Source: Gerris lacustris (Eukaryota > Arthropoda > Insecta > Hemiptera > Gerridae). Taken from it: DNA of 64,000 nucleotides. Position 1 is the stretch's first letter. Every line of letters begins with the position of its first letter. The DNA lies in contig OX578279.1 in NCBI GenBank assembly GCA_951217055.1, positions 74,814,131 to 74,878,130 of the forward strand, written 5' to 3'. The notes below the pieces were generated by a model. That model was not told where the DNA came from. It ran no database searches and saw only the letters and a list, made by a program, of their open reading frames with translations. Shown one piece after another: positions 32,137 to 43,777 of this stretch. The position numbers were made by a program, and so were the translations under genes.

Positions 32137-33224
32137 ATAAAAAAAGCTACTTTGCCAATTAGTGTATCACATAGCTTCCTCGGGTTCTATTTTGTATACT
32201 TTAACAGATTTTACTTAAATTATTACTACTTAAATGGTGTTATACACTATTAAACGGTATTATTGTCAAATTAATTTAATTTCCCACGTTTTTAGGGTTT
32301 CGTTGGTTAAACCAAAAAAAAGAAACCTTTATAGTTTCGTTCATGTGTCTGTCTGTCACTCTGTACGGTTCAAATAACTTCTGAATAAAAAGAGATAAAA
32401 ACATGAAACCAATATTTAAGATCGTTTCGACGCACACAGGAAAAATGTAGCAAACTCAAAATTATCAGCGGTTCAAATCCAAAATAACTCACGTCATGCA
32501 AAAATAAATATTTTTTAAAAATTTTGAGTGGGGTATCAAATGATAGGTATTGAAGAGTAAATTACAAAAATATATATAACACTTGTGGATAGTGTTTAAT
32601 TTTCCGCGCCATTTTGTCAAAAAACATCATAATTGCGCCCCCCCCCCCCCCTTATGTTAATTTTATGTTCACAATACCAACGAAACCCTTTTTACGTGAG
32701 ACTTCACGACTGACCAATATATTTAAAACTGTGAAAAATGTTTTGATTTTATACATTATCACTTACAGTATCAAATTAGCTAAATTTAAAGAGCGCAGAC
32801 GCAGACGGTTGAAATTAATCTGAGGCTATGTGTAGGCTACTTTCGACAAACCATCAAAATTTCATTAAAAATCAGATACGTGCTATTGATGTTGTAGGTG
32901 TAAATAAAAGTATGTTTGTGCGCATGTGGAAGAGAAACAAATAAGCGCAGAAGGTTGAAACTTATTTGGGACCAACAATGGGCTGATTATGACTTACCAT
33001 ACAAATTTCAATCAAATCAGATGAGAATTTTTTAAGATAAATTGGTTCGCAAAAATTGAGTGACAGACCGACCTACCGACAGACAGACACGGAACCAAAA
33101 ATGTTTCCTCTTCTCTGAAACAGATTTCAGTTTTGGCATTTCTGAAATCGGAGACCTAAAAAATGTTCGTTCTTCAGAACAATCACATAGCTTCCGTTAC
33201 CTTCGGTAAGCTCAGAAACAAATT
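32137..33224 (+). mobile_element. GACA-1 element interrupted by a Q element
   Basis: 5' signature at 32154 (TTGCCAATTAGTGTATCACA), body resumes after the insertion at about 32700 and continues to the hairpin CTTCCGTTACCTTCGGTAAG near 33194-33213. The GACAGACAGACAC tract is at 33078-33092. Confidence 0.75.
32294..32689. mobile_element. Q-family element nested in GACA-1
   Basis: Perfect 14-bp ends AGGGTTTCGTTGGT/ACCAACGAAACCCT at 32294 and 32689. Contains GTCTGTCTGTCA and GGGTATCAAATGATAG. The open frame over 32614-32823 crosses the boundary and is not real. Confidence 0.7.
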
Positions 33225-33820
33225 AAATTAAAATGAGGGATTAAGGAAAAAAACACAACCAAAAAACCATAAGTATTGTGTTCAATATCGTGTTAGTTGC
33301 CTCATTAAATAAATTATCTTAATATTGTGTTCCTTATCTAACTGTAAATTTAATTTGACATTCGACTGACATGCAAGTAAGTCAAGTCGAAAGAGGAATT
33401 ATAAGAAAATGTATGGGTTTGCAGAAATAATAGTTTGGTAATTTTAAATTGCCTGAATAATTAAGTAAGGAGAAAATATATATTCGGTTCCATTTTTAAG
33501 CAAATGTTCTGAGCTACAAGTTAAATGTACTACGATTAAAATCCCCATTTAAACAATAAATTCCATTTTCAGTTATGGAGTTGGAAAATAGGAAAATTAC
33601 TTTTCGATTTAGTATACGGTTTTTCCATTAAAGCATTATTAAAATTATACGCCTTATTACCATCCTAACAAACTACTCAGAATTCTAGCTCAAACTTTAA
33701 AATATTACATTTTTAGCTTTTTTAAGATATTAAATTTTAAATTTCTCACTAAATATGCCAACTTATGGTTAAATAAGTTGCTAAGTTAATAAGTTGTTAA
33801 ATAACTTATGGTTACTCCTT

Positions 33821-33866
<46 letters not shown>

Positions 33867-34125
33867 ATTTTAATTGTAGCTTTTGATGTCATATTATTAA
33901 GTTTCTTTTTTTAACTTAATTCTAGTCCTTTCTTATTAATATTATACTTTTATTTATTCTTGAAGTATTATAACAATTATTTCTAGCATCTGCATTTAAT
34001 GGTCTTTAACTAGATGTTTAGAGGGGATTAGAGGATTTACCACTTGGCCACGGCGTTAGGGGGGGGGGGGCGCAGATATGGGCAGTACATTGCCCCATAC
34101 ATACATACATACATTGCCCATTTTT
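33225..34125. other. AT-rich sequence with a 38-bp T run
   Basis: T run at 33823-33860, G run at 34060-34070, (CATA)n at 34096-34114. No gene. Confidence 0.5.
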
Positions 34126-34855
34126 AGGGTCCGTAGACAAAACCAAGGACCCTTATATTTTCCTGCGTGTGTCTGTCCGTCCGTCCTATCGCGATCTCTC
34201 ACGGCTACACCTTTCGTCTGATCACTTTGAAATTTGGCATGTATGTGTCTTGTACTACCCACATATTTTAAAAATATAGCAACTTAAAAAATATATTTTT
34301 CAAACAAATTAGGGTAAAAAAACTTAAGGGTCAAATTTGTTTTATTTTTTTTTTGACACCGTGAGGGGTATCATATGAAAGGGTACGTCGAGCTGATTAC
34401 AAAAATATATAATTCTTTGGTTATAACTTTGATAGGGCGAGCGTAGGCAAATTTGAAGTAGGTGTGAAACGTGTCCCCCCCCCCTCCCCCTCTATCTCGC
34501 TTATGTGAAGTGCAAAAAATCTGGAAAAATTCCTGAACATTCTTCGGCCAAAAGTATAGTTACCATTTTTTGAAATTTCGGAAAAAATATTATTTTATTT
34601 TTTATTGACAAAATACGTTTTTTATAACTATGGTCTTTTCAATGTATTTATATGGTTGTAGTCCGGTTCAGTGGCAAAAAAATACTTTATCAGAAGTTTG
34701 TTTATGTGTTTTGAGAATATCAGACCCATAGGATAGTTCAAAGTAAGCTTTTTAGCATTTTAAAAAACTCCATCAATAGGGTACTACTAAATCATTAATG
34801 TATGGCCTACGGACCCTCGCTGTGTGCTGACCAGCACACACTCGACCTGTTTATT
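34126..34855 (+). mobile_element. Q-family element, long copy
   Basis: Ends AGGGTCCGTAG at 34126 and CTACGGACCCT at 34807-34817, followed by the hairpin TGTGTGCTGACCAGCACACA (34821-34840). Contains GTCTGTCCGTCCGTCC, GAAATTTGGCATGTATG and GGGGTATCATATGAAAGG. Similar elements with GGTTCCGTA-type ends are widespread in insects. Confidence 0.65.
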
Positions 34856-34983
34856 CATTTAATCCCTCACATAATGCATTTTTCGTTAAAAACATCAACC
34901 CCCTTAAACTTTCTCCTTGTTTTTTAAGGATGAGTTGTAGGGGTTTCCCTATATTTTTCCTTTGTTTCGACAGTTGCATAAGT

Positions 34984-35077
34984 TTAAAGTTTCAAATTTT
35001 TGTTTTAGTAGATACCGGTGCGTCAAGAAGTCGAGAGTCGAAGGAAATTATAAGTGTCCTCGGCTTTGTCTTCGTAC
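34984..35077 (+). pseudogene. Possible retropepsin fragment
   Basis: In a short open frame (34930-35112) the residues FVLVDTGASRSRESKEI carry the LVDTGAS motif of retroviral-type aspartic proteases, with hydrophobic residues before it. Nothing else of a retroelement is recognisable around it, so chance or a tiny retrotransposon remnant are both possible. Confidence 0.25.
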
Positions 35078-35619
35078 CTCAAAAACATTCTTTTAGAAAG
35101 AAAATCCAATAAATTCTTTTACAAAGAAAATGCAATACACTTTCCACAGAAAATATCCTATTCTATTGATAACTTGCCAGGTTGTACAGTTGCTCTACTA
35201 TCGCAGAATAGATTCTAATCAGAACATTATATTCTAATAGCTAAATTAACTGTTGTATCCCAAGGAAGCTAGTTGTTTAGAAAAATAGAGCATATATTCT
35301 GCATTATACGAGAAAAATAACGATAACTGTATTATTAAACGGTAGTCAGTAAACTGGTTCTAGGCTATATAAAGTAACCGTTATTTTTGCTATGCAATTT
35401 ATTTCTTTTGACATCTAGACACCATCACAAACCAGAACAAAAGAATTTTAAAAAAAATCACTGTGACTAGATAATTTAGAAACGAGCCAAACCGAAGAAG
35501 AGACAGCATAAAAACGAAATAGGAGTAATCACCTTATGGTATATCATTTTTCAGTTAAGGAGTTGAAAAATCGAAAAGCTACTTATAACTGGATTTTTAC
35601 CGTTCTTTTATAACATTAT
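35078..35619. other. No recognised feature
   Basis: A CTATATAAAG box at 35367 is followed by no readable gene. Otherwise unremarkable. Confidence 0.35.
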
Positions 35620-35674
35620 TAGATCAAATTATAATAACTATTGATAAAGGGAGACAGACAGAGAAAAATAGACT

Positions 35675-35752
35675 TCAGCGCCGGGACTCGAACCACGGAC
35701 CTCCCCCTCATATCCAGTGTGCGGGAGCTCTAACTAATTAAGCTTACACTGA
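35675..35752 (-). pseudogene. tRNA-like sequence, diverged
   Basis: Minus strand: TTCAGTG...CGCTGAA acceptor stem, TTAGTTAGAGCT D-arm, and a T-arm with the canonical loop TTCGAGT. The anticodon region is enlarged (CTCCC/GGGGG stem with about 15 nt between), so no anticodon can be assigned. Confidence 0.5.
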
Positions 35753-35904
35753 AGAATAATTTCCTCTGACGATATCGATACCTAATCCCGAATTAAGCTT
35801 TCAAATGTTTCTACAAATCTTAGAAGTCAACAAACGACAATAGAACTAGACCGAGAAATACGCTTGTAATTATAAAGTACTCAATTAGTACCTCTACATA
35901 GTAC

Positions 35905-36168
35905 AATGAATTAGAAATTCAATTTTTACAAGTTATTGGTAGTATTCATACTACGGAACGTTTAAATTTTAATTTAAATCAAATTATAATTACTATTTAT
36001 AAAGGGAGATAGACAGAGATAAATGGACTTCAGTACCATTTTTTTCTCTGTCTGTCTCCCTTTATAAATAGTAATTATAATTTGATTTAAATTAAAATTT
36101 AAACGTTCCGTAGTATGAATACTACCAATAACTTGTAAAAATTGAATTACCATTCAACTATGGTGTTA
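35905..36168. repeat. Palindrome made from the foldback tail without its tRNA core
   Basis: AATTTTTACAAGTTATTGGT and its complement at 36140-36160 frame arms of about 125 bp that meet at ATGGACTTCAGTACCATTTT (36022-36041). The arms stop just where the tRNA sequence would begin. Confidence 0.8.
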
Positions 36169-36230
36169 GATAGAACGATTTTTACTTTCATATTAAGGAA
36201 TAGAAAATATAAAAATAAGTACAGATAATT

Positions 36231-36423
36231 AGGTACTTCTTTAGATTGTTACTCCCCTATGTTGTTTTAGAATAAAAACGACTAGATAACTATAAAGAAA
36301 AATTGATGTTTAGTCCAATCAACAACAGTCTAAAGAAGAACATTCCGTACACCTTCTTTACATAGTTACTCCCCTCTGTTATTGTTTTTTCTATAAGGGG
36401 TGTTACAATCTAAAGAAGTGGCG
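36231..36423. mobile_element. T-family MITE, short copy
   Basis: Ends ACTTCTTTAGATTGTTACTC and its complement, a single internal palindrome (GAAGGTGTACGGAATG inverse at 36338-36355), no expansion. Confidence 0.75.
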
Positions 36424-37646
36424 ATAAAAATTAAATCAAATCCAAAATGTGGGTAGGGAATTTGTAAATAGTATAAAGTCATAAATAAATTGAAAATACA
36501 GAAAAATTATAAATATTTAAAATAAATATAGAAAAATTGCAATTACAGGGACTTCATTAAAGTACTGAGCCTAGATAATTAATTAATTACCTATATTATA
36601 ATGTGATAATCATTTTATTACATAAATACTTAAACATAGTTCCAAAAAGTTTAAAATAGCTATCATTAATGATTTTAATGTAAGATTAAGTTTAAATATG
36701 GAATGTAAGAAGTTTTAGAAAGTAAAATTATGTTATATGACTAAATGTTTCATTCACACGTCACCTAATACATCTGTGAAGTGAATGAAGTGACGTAATA
36801 GGTGAATTAGATGAATCGTTTATATTCTAAAATATTTACAAAAGGATGAACGTAAAATAAAGCCTGTTCAGATTATTTTTTGTAGGGATGACTACACCTA
36901 CTTCAACCCAAGATAATAGAGGTTTAACTTTATAATAAACTAAACATTCATATTAAGGAAAAAATAAGATAGTATAGTTGAGACTTTCTAGTAGATTACA
37001 AATAATGACAAAATAACTACATGAATTAAATCTCGTAAAATATAACGTTTCCTTTTAAGTAAATTACTTATTAAAAAGAATAAATTCATAAAGTATTTTT
37101 ATTGTTTCAATCTCTTGCTACATGTGATAGGAATAAGAAATGAAATCTCTTAGACTACATTAACAATACAAAGTAAATCTCTAGATATATTAAAGATACA
37201 TTTTTCAAAAGAATATAAAAGGATATAATCTACAACAAGTGAGATATAGAAAAGATCATACAGACAAAGGAATAAAGAGCAAGTAAACTCAAGATGAAGA
37301 CGAATCTTTTGAAAATGAAATTACTTTCTAGTATTCTAGTAGTCCAGAGTAAGAAGAATGACATCTCTAAAGAAATCTAAAGAGAAACAGTGTCATGCCT
37401 TCATTATTCTGCAGAGTCTTATACAAGCAAGAATAGCTAGTAGTTGTAATAAATTTATTTAAAAAGTTTTCTAACTTGAACTAACTCACGGAGTAAATAT
37501 ATTTAATAAACTGAACAACATTGAAAATGTAGACCATCATAGTAAAGCTATAAATAAAGTGGGGAAAAAAATAAATTGGAATTGACAATCTAGTAGACCA
37601 AAATGAATAAAATATAATCTAGTAATTGTAATACTGAATCAGATTA
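36424..37646. other. AT-rich sequence, nothing recognised
   Basis: Short palindromic stretch near 36755-36795 (TTCATTCACACGTCACCTAA facing GTGAATGAAGTGACGTAATA). No gene. Confidence 0.4.
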
Positions 37647-37995
37647 ATTATAACAGCAAATGAATCGTATGCCCGCCGAACAGAGGTAACGAGCAGAGCA
37701 TTGGTCTTTGCGCATGCCCAGTCTGAGATGCGCAGGCGCACTATAGACTGGGCATGCGCAGAGATCAATGCTTGGCTCGTTTCCTTATAATTCAGAATAA
37801 TAATAATTATAACAGCAAATGAATCGTAAAGCCTCATCCAGGGTGCCAAACCGAACAAAGGAAACGAGCCGAGCATTAGTCTCTGCGCATGCCCAGAGTG
37901 AGAAGCGCAGGCACACTATAGACTGGGCATGCGCAGAGACCAATGCTCGGCTCTTTTCCTCTGTACGGTTCGGCAGCCTGGACGAGGCTTAAGAG
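37647..37995. repeat. Two tandem GCGCATGCCCAG palindromes
   Basis: TAATTATAACAGCAAATGAA occurs at 37647 and 37805, giving a 158-bp tandem period. Each unit holds a hairpin with GCGCATGCCCAG...CTGGGCATGCGC. The second unit is a complete foldback (37829-37992; ends AAGCCTCATCCAGG / CCTGGACGAGGCTT), the first lacks its outer ends. Confidence 0.8.
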
Positions 37996-39144
37996 ATATC
38001 GGGGATAAATCCTTATACTGACATCTACAAAAAGCAATAAACCTGTCAACTTGATACATGATGAGAAAAATTTTATCAGTTATAAATATGAGCCCTATAA
38101 TCTCCAATGGAGAATGAAATTTTTGTTGACTCCACAAATAGACTTTTTTTCCAACAGCTCAATATAGGTTTTTTGGAAGGCGTCACACCCAATCACTTTC
38201 CTGTGAAAAATGTGTAGGTAACCCAAACCTCACTTCTTCTTTCTTTAACCCAAACACAAGAGCGATCCAATGAAAAATGATAAAACATTTATTCTCCTGA
38301 CCATCCAACTCTTTTCATACTCTGCTCAATGACCTACAATATACTTGAAGGAAGAAAAAAAATATGAACATCTCAACTGGCACAAGCATAGATTATCCAC
38401 GTCGTTGCAAAAAAACACTACAGCTTTAAATTACATTCTATAGTTTAATTATATCATCTATGCTTCTACATTTCTTTTTCTAAAAATGTCCTCCGCTAAT
38501 AAAAAAATAAGTTTAACCATTTAGATTTTAGATCAAATTGGAATCATTAACTTCTTTATGATTCTAGTGGTTCTTAATCCAGCAACGAAGTTTATTTATT
38601 GTCGATTTAATATTGAAATCGGGAAACAACATTTTCAGAGCTAAACGGCTGAATTGTTCGTTAGGAGGTAATGACCAAACAAATCCTCTAAGACCCTTAT
38701 AAGCCTATTTGAGAGGCTCGACTAAGTACCTTAATAATGTTATATTTCACCTATTACTCTAAGGATCCTTTCTAACAACATAAAGCGTACTAATAAACTT
38801 AATGGCAAAGCTTTAAGCGCTAAGTTTAGAGCAGATAAAAGACTGACTTTATTAGAGCGATATAACATAGAGTAATAAGAGAGAACTAATTATTACTAAC
38901 AGATGTTATAGACATTACTATAAGGTCTCTTAAATATTAATATAGATTAAGGGTAGCTAAGTCAACTTTTAAAATAAATCAAGATCGATATAATAGAAAT
39001 TAATATTTATTAGTAGAGCTTTCTCTTATTATAGGGATCTTGAGTATCAAAAATGGTGGTGAAAATTACCTATGCGAATTCTATAGCTTAGGTTAACGCG
39101 GCTAGAGTCTAATAACTTAATAACTAATAACTATAGATCTACTG
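37996..39144. other. No recognised feature
   Basis: AT-rich, low-complexity in places (TAATAACTTAATAACTAATA near 39110). No gene. Confidence 0.4.
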
Positions 39145-39290
39145 TCAGAGATTTTGTAAATCCCAACGTTTCGAACCCATTACAAGGATTATCATCAAGA
39201 GTTGCTCATGATAAGAGCCATTTAAAACTCTCATCAAGATCATCTTCCTTGATAATGATCAGTTTAATGGATTCAAAACGTCGGGAAGCA
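39145..39290. repeat. Foldback with paired CGAAACGTTGGG motifs
   Basis: Minus strand of the left half reads CTTGATGATAATCC, a short loop, GGGTTCGAAACGTTGGG; plus strand of the right half reads CTTGATAATGATC, loop, GGATTCAAAACGTCGGG. The layout GATGAT-stem-GAAACG recalls hammerhead-like motifs of Penelope-type elements, but the match is incomplete. Confidence 0.55.
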
Positions 39291-40212
39291 CGCCATCACC
39301 TTCGGATGATCTAGAATTGTGCAGAAATAATTATAACATTAAAATTGTACATTTCCCTAGGTTATGAGATCTTTGCAAACTTGAGGAGTCTGAACTAATG
39401 AACCTATGTCACTGACATTTTAATTCATCCCAAGACAAATCAAAGGGATAAATAAATTATAGCCTTTATATGCAGAAGTTAAATATAGAAATTAAAATTA
39501 ATCTGACGTTGATTTCAATAAAAAATAATGGTACGTGTTAATTAAGCGTCCTCCCTTTGAAAATCACCACAGCTAACCACCTCTAACCACTTCTTCTTTC
39601 ATACGGAAGGTGGTTAGAGGTTCGGCCAGAAATTTAATCAAATTTAAGCTCACTCACAAAAAGATGATCAAAAATTGTGAAAAGCGGTACAAAAAAGATA
39701 CTTTCAATGGTAAAACGTAATTAAGTGACTTCACTGCTAATCTAAAGTAGTACACAAAAGTAAAGGTAAAAAAATTAATAACAAATGATTCAAACAAGCG
39801 TCCGAAATAGTAGTCGAACGGGAACAATCGAAATCAAAATTTCGATTACTTTTTTCTACTGGATTGTTGAAAATGCCAAATTCAAAAAATAATAAATGAT
39901 ATACTAATAATTTATTATAACTATTCGAAAAGCATTCTCTCGCCGATGTTCAATACTAAGAGCGTTGTGGTGTGAACGCGGTGTTCATTATCCGTGTTCG
40001 TTTCGTCTTTTAAGAACCGGAGACCGAGCGCATATGGCGCACGAAAGGAAGAGCAAAAACCTTAACAACCACCCTCGATCTTAGGCTTGTTTTCCTTCTC
40101 TCGCCGACCCCTACACGGGAGCATATCAATGGCACAGTTTAGATTCGGTTTTGGCGAGATTCCATTGACAGAGATTCTCTATTCTTTTACAGGTTAAAGA
40201 TAATATTCCCAT
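39291..40212. other. Mostly unrecognised; hairpin of the 10-bp minisatellite unit at 39572
   Basis: 39572-39625: AACCACCTCTAACCAC...AAGGTGGTTAGAGGTT, the unit of 299-453 in inverted arrangement. 39940-40150 is less AT-rich with several CG-containing motifs, but no sustained frame. Confidence 0.45.
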
Positions 40213-40724
40213 TTAATAGGTTTGTTCCAACCACCAGTTCCGAATCAGTTTCGAATTAGTCCGAGATCGACGTAATGCGCATCATTATTCAGTAGGGAAT
40301 TGATTGGTGATTCCGTCTTATTGGAACGCTCCTGAACTCGAACCAAACTGTTTGATATGGTAGGTTTTAGCACTGTTATCAGAAAAATTTGTTGAGCTGA
40401 TCGTTTATGTGATTTTGCGTTCCTATGCTATCAAAAATACCTGAACTTATTAATATTAAAGATATGGATATGCACAAAAAGAAGCGGAAGGTTACGTTTC
40501 TGTTCACCCAAACTCAAACTCAAACTACTAGTCCCTGCCGCCGATCGCTGACTGCTCTGACTGGTTCCAAACCAATCCGTGATTCAATCAGAGCGTGGTT
40601 GGAACAGCCGACTAACAGTCGTCAGTCAGAGTTTGAGTTTGGTCTTCGTTGGAACGCCCTGTTCCTAATGCGCATGCGTCGGACAGTTTCAAACTAGTTT
40701 GAAGTGTGGTTGGAACAAACCTAA
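40213..40724. mobile_element. TIR element with AGGTTTGTTCCAACCAC ends
   Basis: AGGTTTGTTCCAACCAC at 40218 and its exact complement at 40705-40721. An inner inverted pair (ACCCAAACTCAAACTC / GAGTTTGAGTTTGGT) lies at 40507 and 40628. The 90-codon open frame at 40425-40697 is low-complexity (QTQTQT) and matches no family I know. Confidence 0.75.
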
Positions 40725-41838
40725 TGTAATTATTGATAAAAATCGATTTTAAATTAATAATTTGTTATCCTTAGGTAACATTTTTATTTTATTCACTGGT
40801 TGTAATCAAGAATTATTGAAGTAAGTCCTTGGTTTTTATAAGTAAGGAATTCACAACAGTGCTACAAATGTAAATATCCTAACTTCGGGCAAATTCATCA
40901 GTTGAGTTAGAAACGTTGTAAGGACCTTCATCAGTAAAGTAGAGAAATAATGAGGCTTCCATCTGGAAATTGCTCTTCAAGTAAACTAGACTGGAAACAA
41001 AATCATTATTTTGTTTTTCCCCGAGAATATTTTTAATTTGTTTGCTTCATTTAGAATAACAGAAACAACCCTTTGAATAATTACTTCTGAGAGGAAAAAC
41101 TTTGCTATTAAAGTTCAATCGAATCTTCCAGCTGTCCAATGACTCCTTGATTAGAAATTTAATAAATGGAATGGAAAAATATAAATTAAATACTACTAAT
41201 TGTTTTTGTTACTAAGTAAAGGAGACTTTATCTGAGACGTAAAATAAACTTAAATTAAACATAAAAATTATTTTCCGATGAGAAAAACAAGAAAAATATA
41301 ACTTTATACCTACAATAAAATGAGTATCAATCAACTAAATTGACTCCTGAGGTCTTCATAACTCTCTTTTCATGATTTAAAATAGTCCAGTCAAGGGGTT
41401 CTGCTACAACTCAACAGTCAAGTGAAGCTGAAAAATCTGCGATGGCAGGGTAAAAGAGCATGAACGCAGCTGCAAAAGAATTTAACGTAAAACGAATGAC
41501 TCTCACAAGACTGATGATAAACCCTGCATTAATATTTTTACCTTACTAACCTCGAAATTACCTACTAACCTCGAATTTTTATATTGTTTTTATATTTACA
41601 TTTTTTTTTATCCTTAAAAATTAATAATAAAGCATAATTCTAAGTACAAAGAGTGTAATAATATCCAAAGATAAATAATAAGTTATGTTAAAAGTGTTTT
41701 ATATTTGCTTTAGATTTTTTGTTGTTGTTTCTGTACCTACAATAGAGATGGAACTTAAAAAATATATATTTGATTATCAGCTGAAGTTTTATTGTAATTT
41801 TGAGCAATTTCAACATCGCTATTAACCTATTCTTTCCA
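40725..41838. other. No recognised feature
   Basis: AT-rich. A GAAACGTTGTAAGGACCTTC motif near 40909 with flanking TTCATCAG on both sides is noted only. Confidence 0.4.
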
Positions 41839-41912
41839 TTGCCCAACTTGCCTCATGCCCTTGCTCAACTTGCCCCTACTATGGGGCAGGTTGAGCAAGT
41901 AGGAGGTTTCTC
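41839..41912. repeat. GCTCAACTTGCCCC hairpin
   Basis: TTGCTCAACTTGCCCCTACT followed by ATGGGGCAGGTTGAGCAAGT forms a stem of about 17 bp. A related sequence, GCTCAACTAGCCCCGCCCTA, stands at 42641 and, inverted, at the right edge of the window (63981-64000). Confidence 0.7.
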
Positions 41913-41990
41913 GCATTAATGATAATATTTTCTAAACCAGATCTGAAATAGTTTTTTTCCGAATACATTTAAAGAAGGGTAAATTACTTA

Positions 41991-42569
41991 TAGTCCAGGA
42001 GATAGCGTGCAAAAAAGTGTCTGACTAACATCAAGCTAGAATTTTGTATACAAGTCAATCTTTTAGCGCCTTTTAAGAATATGTGGACGGCTAAGTTCGT
42101 CTGCGGGACATAGCTTGGCAATAGGCGTTTGAAAAAAAAAAACGGTGGACAGTGGCCATGTCTCACCAACTATGGTGGACACTGTGATTTTCATGATCCT
42201 GAGTACAGAATTAGTTAGTAGACCTAAAATCAAGTCGATGTTATTTTCACACTTAATAGGTTAGTTATTCAAATATTACTAAAAATCAACGTAGTGACCT
42301 GTAAAGGGGCAAACTAACATCGTCTTGATTTTTGGTCTACTAACTAATTCTGTACTCAGGATCATGAAAATCACATTGTCCACCATAATTGGTGAGACAT
42401 GTCCACTCTCCACCGGTTTGTTTTTTTCAAACGCCTATTCCCAAGCTAAGTCCCGCAGACGAACTTAGCCGACCACATATTCTTAAAAGGCGCTAAAAGA
42501 TTGACTTGTATACAAAATTCTAGCTTGATGTTAGTCAGACACTTTTTTGCACGCTATCTCCTGGACTAT
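41991..42569. mobile_element. Large foldback element, 255-bp arms
   Basis: Arms 41991-42243 and 42315-42569 are inverted copies (outer TAGTCCAGGAGATAGCGTGC). They keep the same small motifs, such as GGACATAGCTTGGCAATAGG versus its diverged partner, and differ by scattered substitutions. Single-arm fragments of the same family are at 42660-42776 and 43328-43390. No coding frame. Confidence 0.85.
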
Positions 42570-43327
42570 TATCTAACGCTGAAGGAATCAATTAAATCTG
42601 ATGTACCGTTTAGGAGTTATTATAGATTATATAAAAAATAGCTCAACTAGCCCCGCCCTACCCTACTTAGGATCATGAAAATCACATTGACCACTATAAT
42701 GGGCGGGACATGGCCACTCTCCAATGTTTTTTTTTTTTTTTAAATGCCAATTGCCAAGCTATGTCCAGCAGACGAACATAATCGACCGAAACTTCCGTTA
42801 CCTTCGGTATAGCTCGGAAGCAAAGGAATACAAAGAAGACAGGTTTCGATTCTGGAGTTGCATTTATTTATATATTTAATTTCAAATTTATGCAAATGGT
42901 TGAAACAGTGAGTTAGTTATGACCTATCATGCAAATTTCATTTAATTTGCATGATTTGGTTTTAGACTATGGTATTACAGATAAATATGATAACAATGCT
43001 GAGAAGCAAAATACTCGTATAACTAAGCAAAATTGATTGTAAAACCTTAAGTTGTTTAAATTTAGCATGCTTGAAAAGCTTAACTACATACTGCATAGAG
43101 AAATTGTTAATGATTATGCAAATATTTCACATTGGACTGGATAAGGAATGTAAATTTAATGGGATATATTACAGACAAGCTTTACTGCTGACGAGACTAA
43201 CATAATCATAATAATAAGTTTGATAACACTGTAAGTTTGTACGACTGCATCACTGCATAGCAGAATTTTGAATCTAAAAATACGCCCTAAGTTTTTAGTT
43301 GTGTTTCAAAATTTACAATCTTCTTTT
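42570..43327. other. Fragments of neighbouring families in AT-rich sequence
   Basis: 42660-42776 repeats the inner half of the foldback arm. 42777-42825 is a bare GACA-1 3' terminus (CTTCCGTTACCTTCGGTATA...CGGAAGC). The remainder to 43327 is unrecognised. Confidence 0.55.
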
Positions 43328-43777
43328 AGTCCAGGATATAGCGTGCAAAGAAGTGTCTGACTAACATCAAGCTAGAATTTTGTGTACAAGTTCTGAAGAA
43401 CAAACATTTTTTTATGTCTTTGATTTAAAAAAAAAAATCCAAAAATTCCAAGACAGAAATCCGTTTCCGGAACTATTTTGGTTTCGTATCTATCTGTCGG
43501 TAAATGTTTGCGAACTAACAAATCATAAAAACTGCTCATCCAATGTCAAAATAAAAATGGATTATAGAGAGAAACACAAAATATTTATTAATTAAAACAT
43601 TATTTGTGAGGCTGCTCATTTATAATGAGTTGCTAGTACACAGCTTACTAATCAATCTCTTACAGACAATAATACATTAACAAGTAATTAGCCCATTGTT
43701 GGTCCTCTATAACTTTCAACCTTCTGCACCCATATTGATTATCTTCCACATGCGCACAAACATACATTTATTTACAT

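Larger units (their letters stand above)
35620..36168. mobile_element. tRNA-derived foldback element, copy 3 (rearranged)
   Basis: Left part has the family's GGGAGACAGACAGAGAAAAA and a tRNA-like core, then GATATCGATACCTAATCCCG and GAACTAGACCGAGA as in copy 1. The right tRNA arm is missing; instead the element's tail and start form a separate palindrome (35905-36168). Confidence 0.7.

Noticed and set aside
39940..40150. CpG-containing promoter or exon
   Set aside because: Base composition differs from the surroundings, but there is no sustained frame or core promoter.
40425..40697. 90-codon open frame as a gene
   Set aside because: Contained in a TIR element, low-complexity, and spanning its inner inverted repeat.
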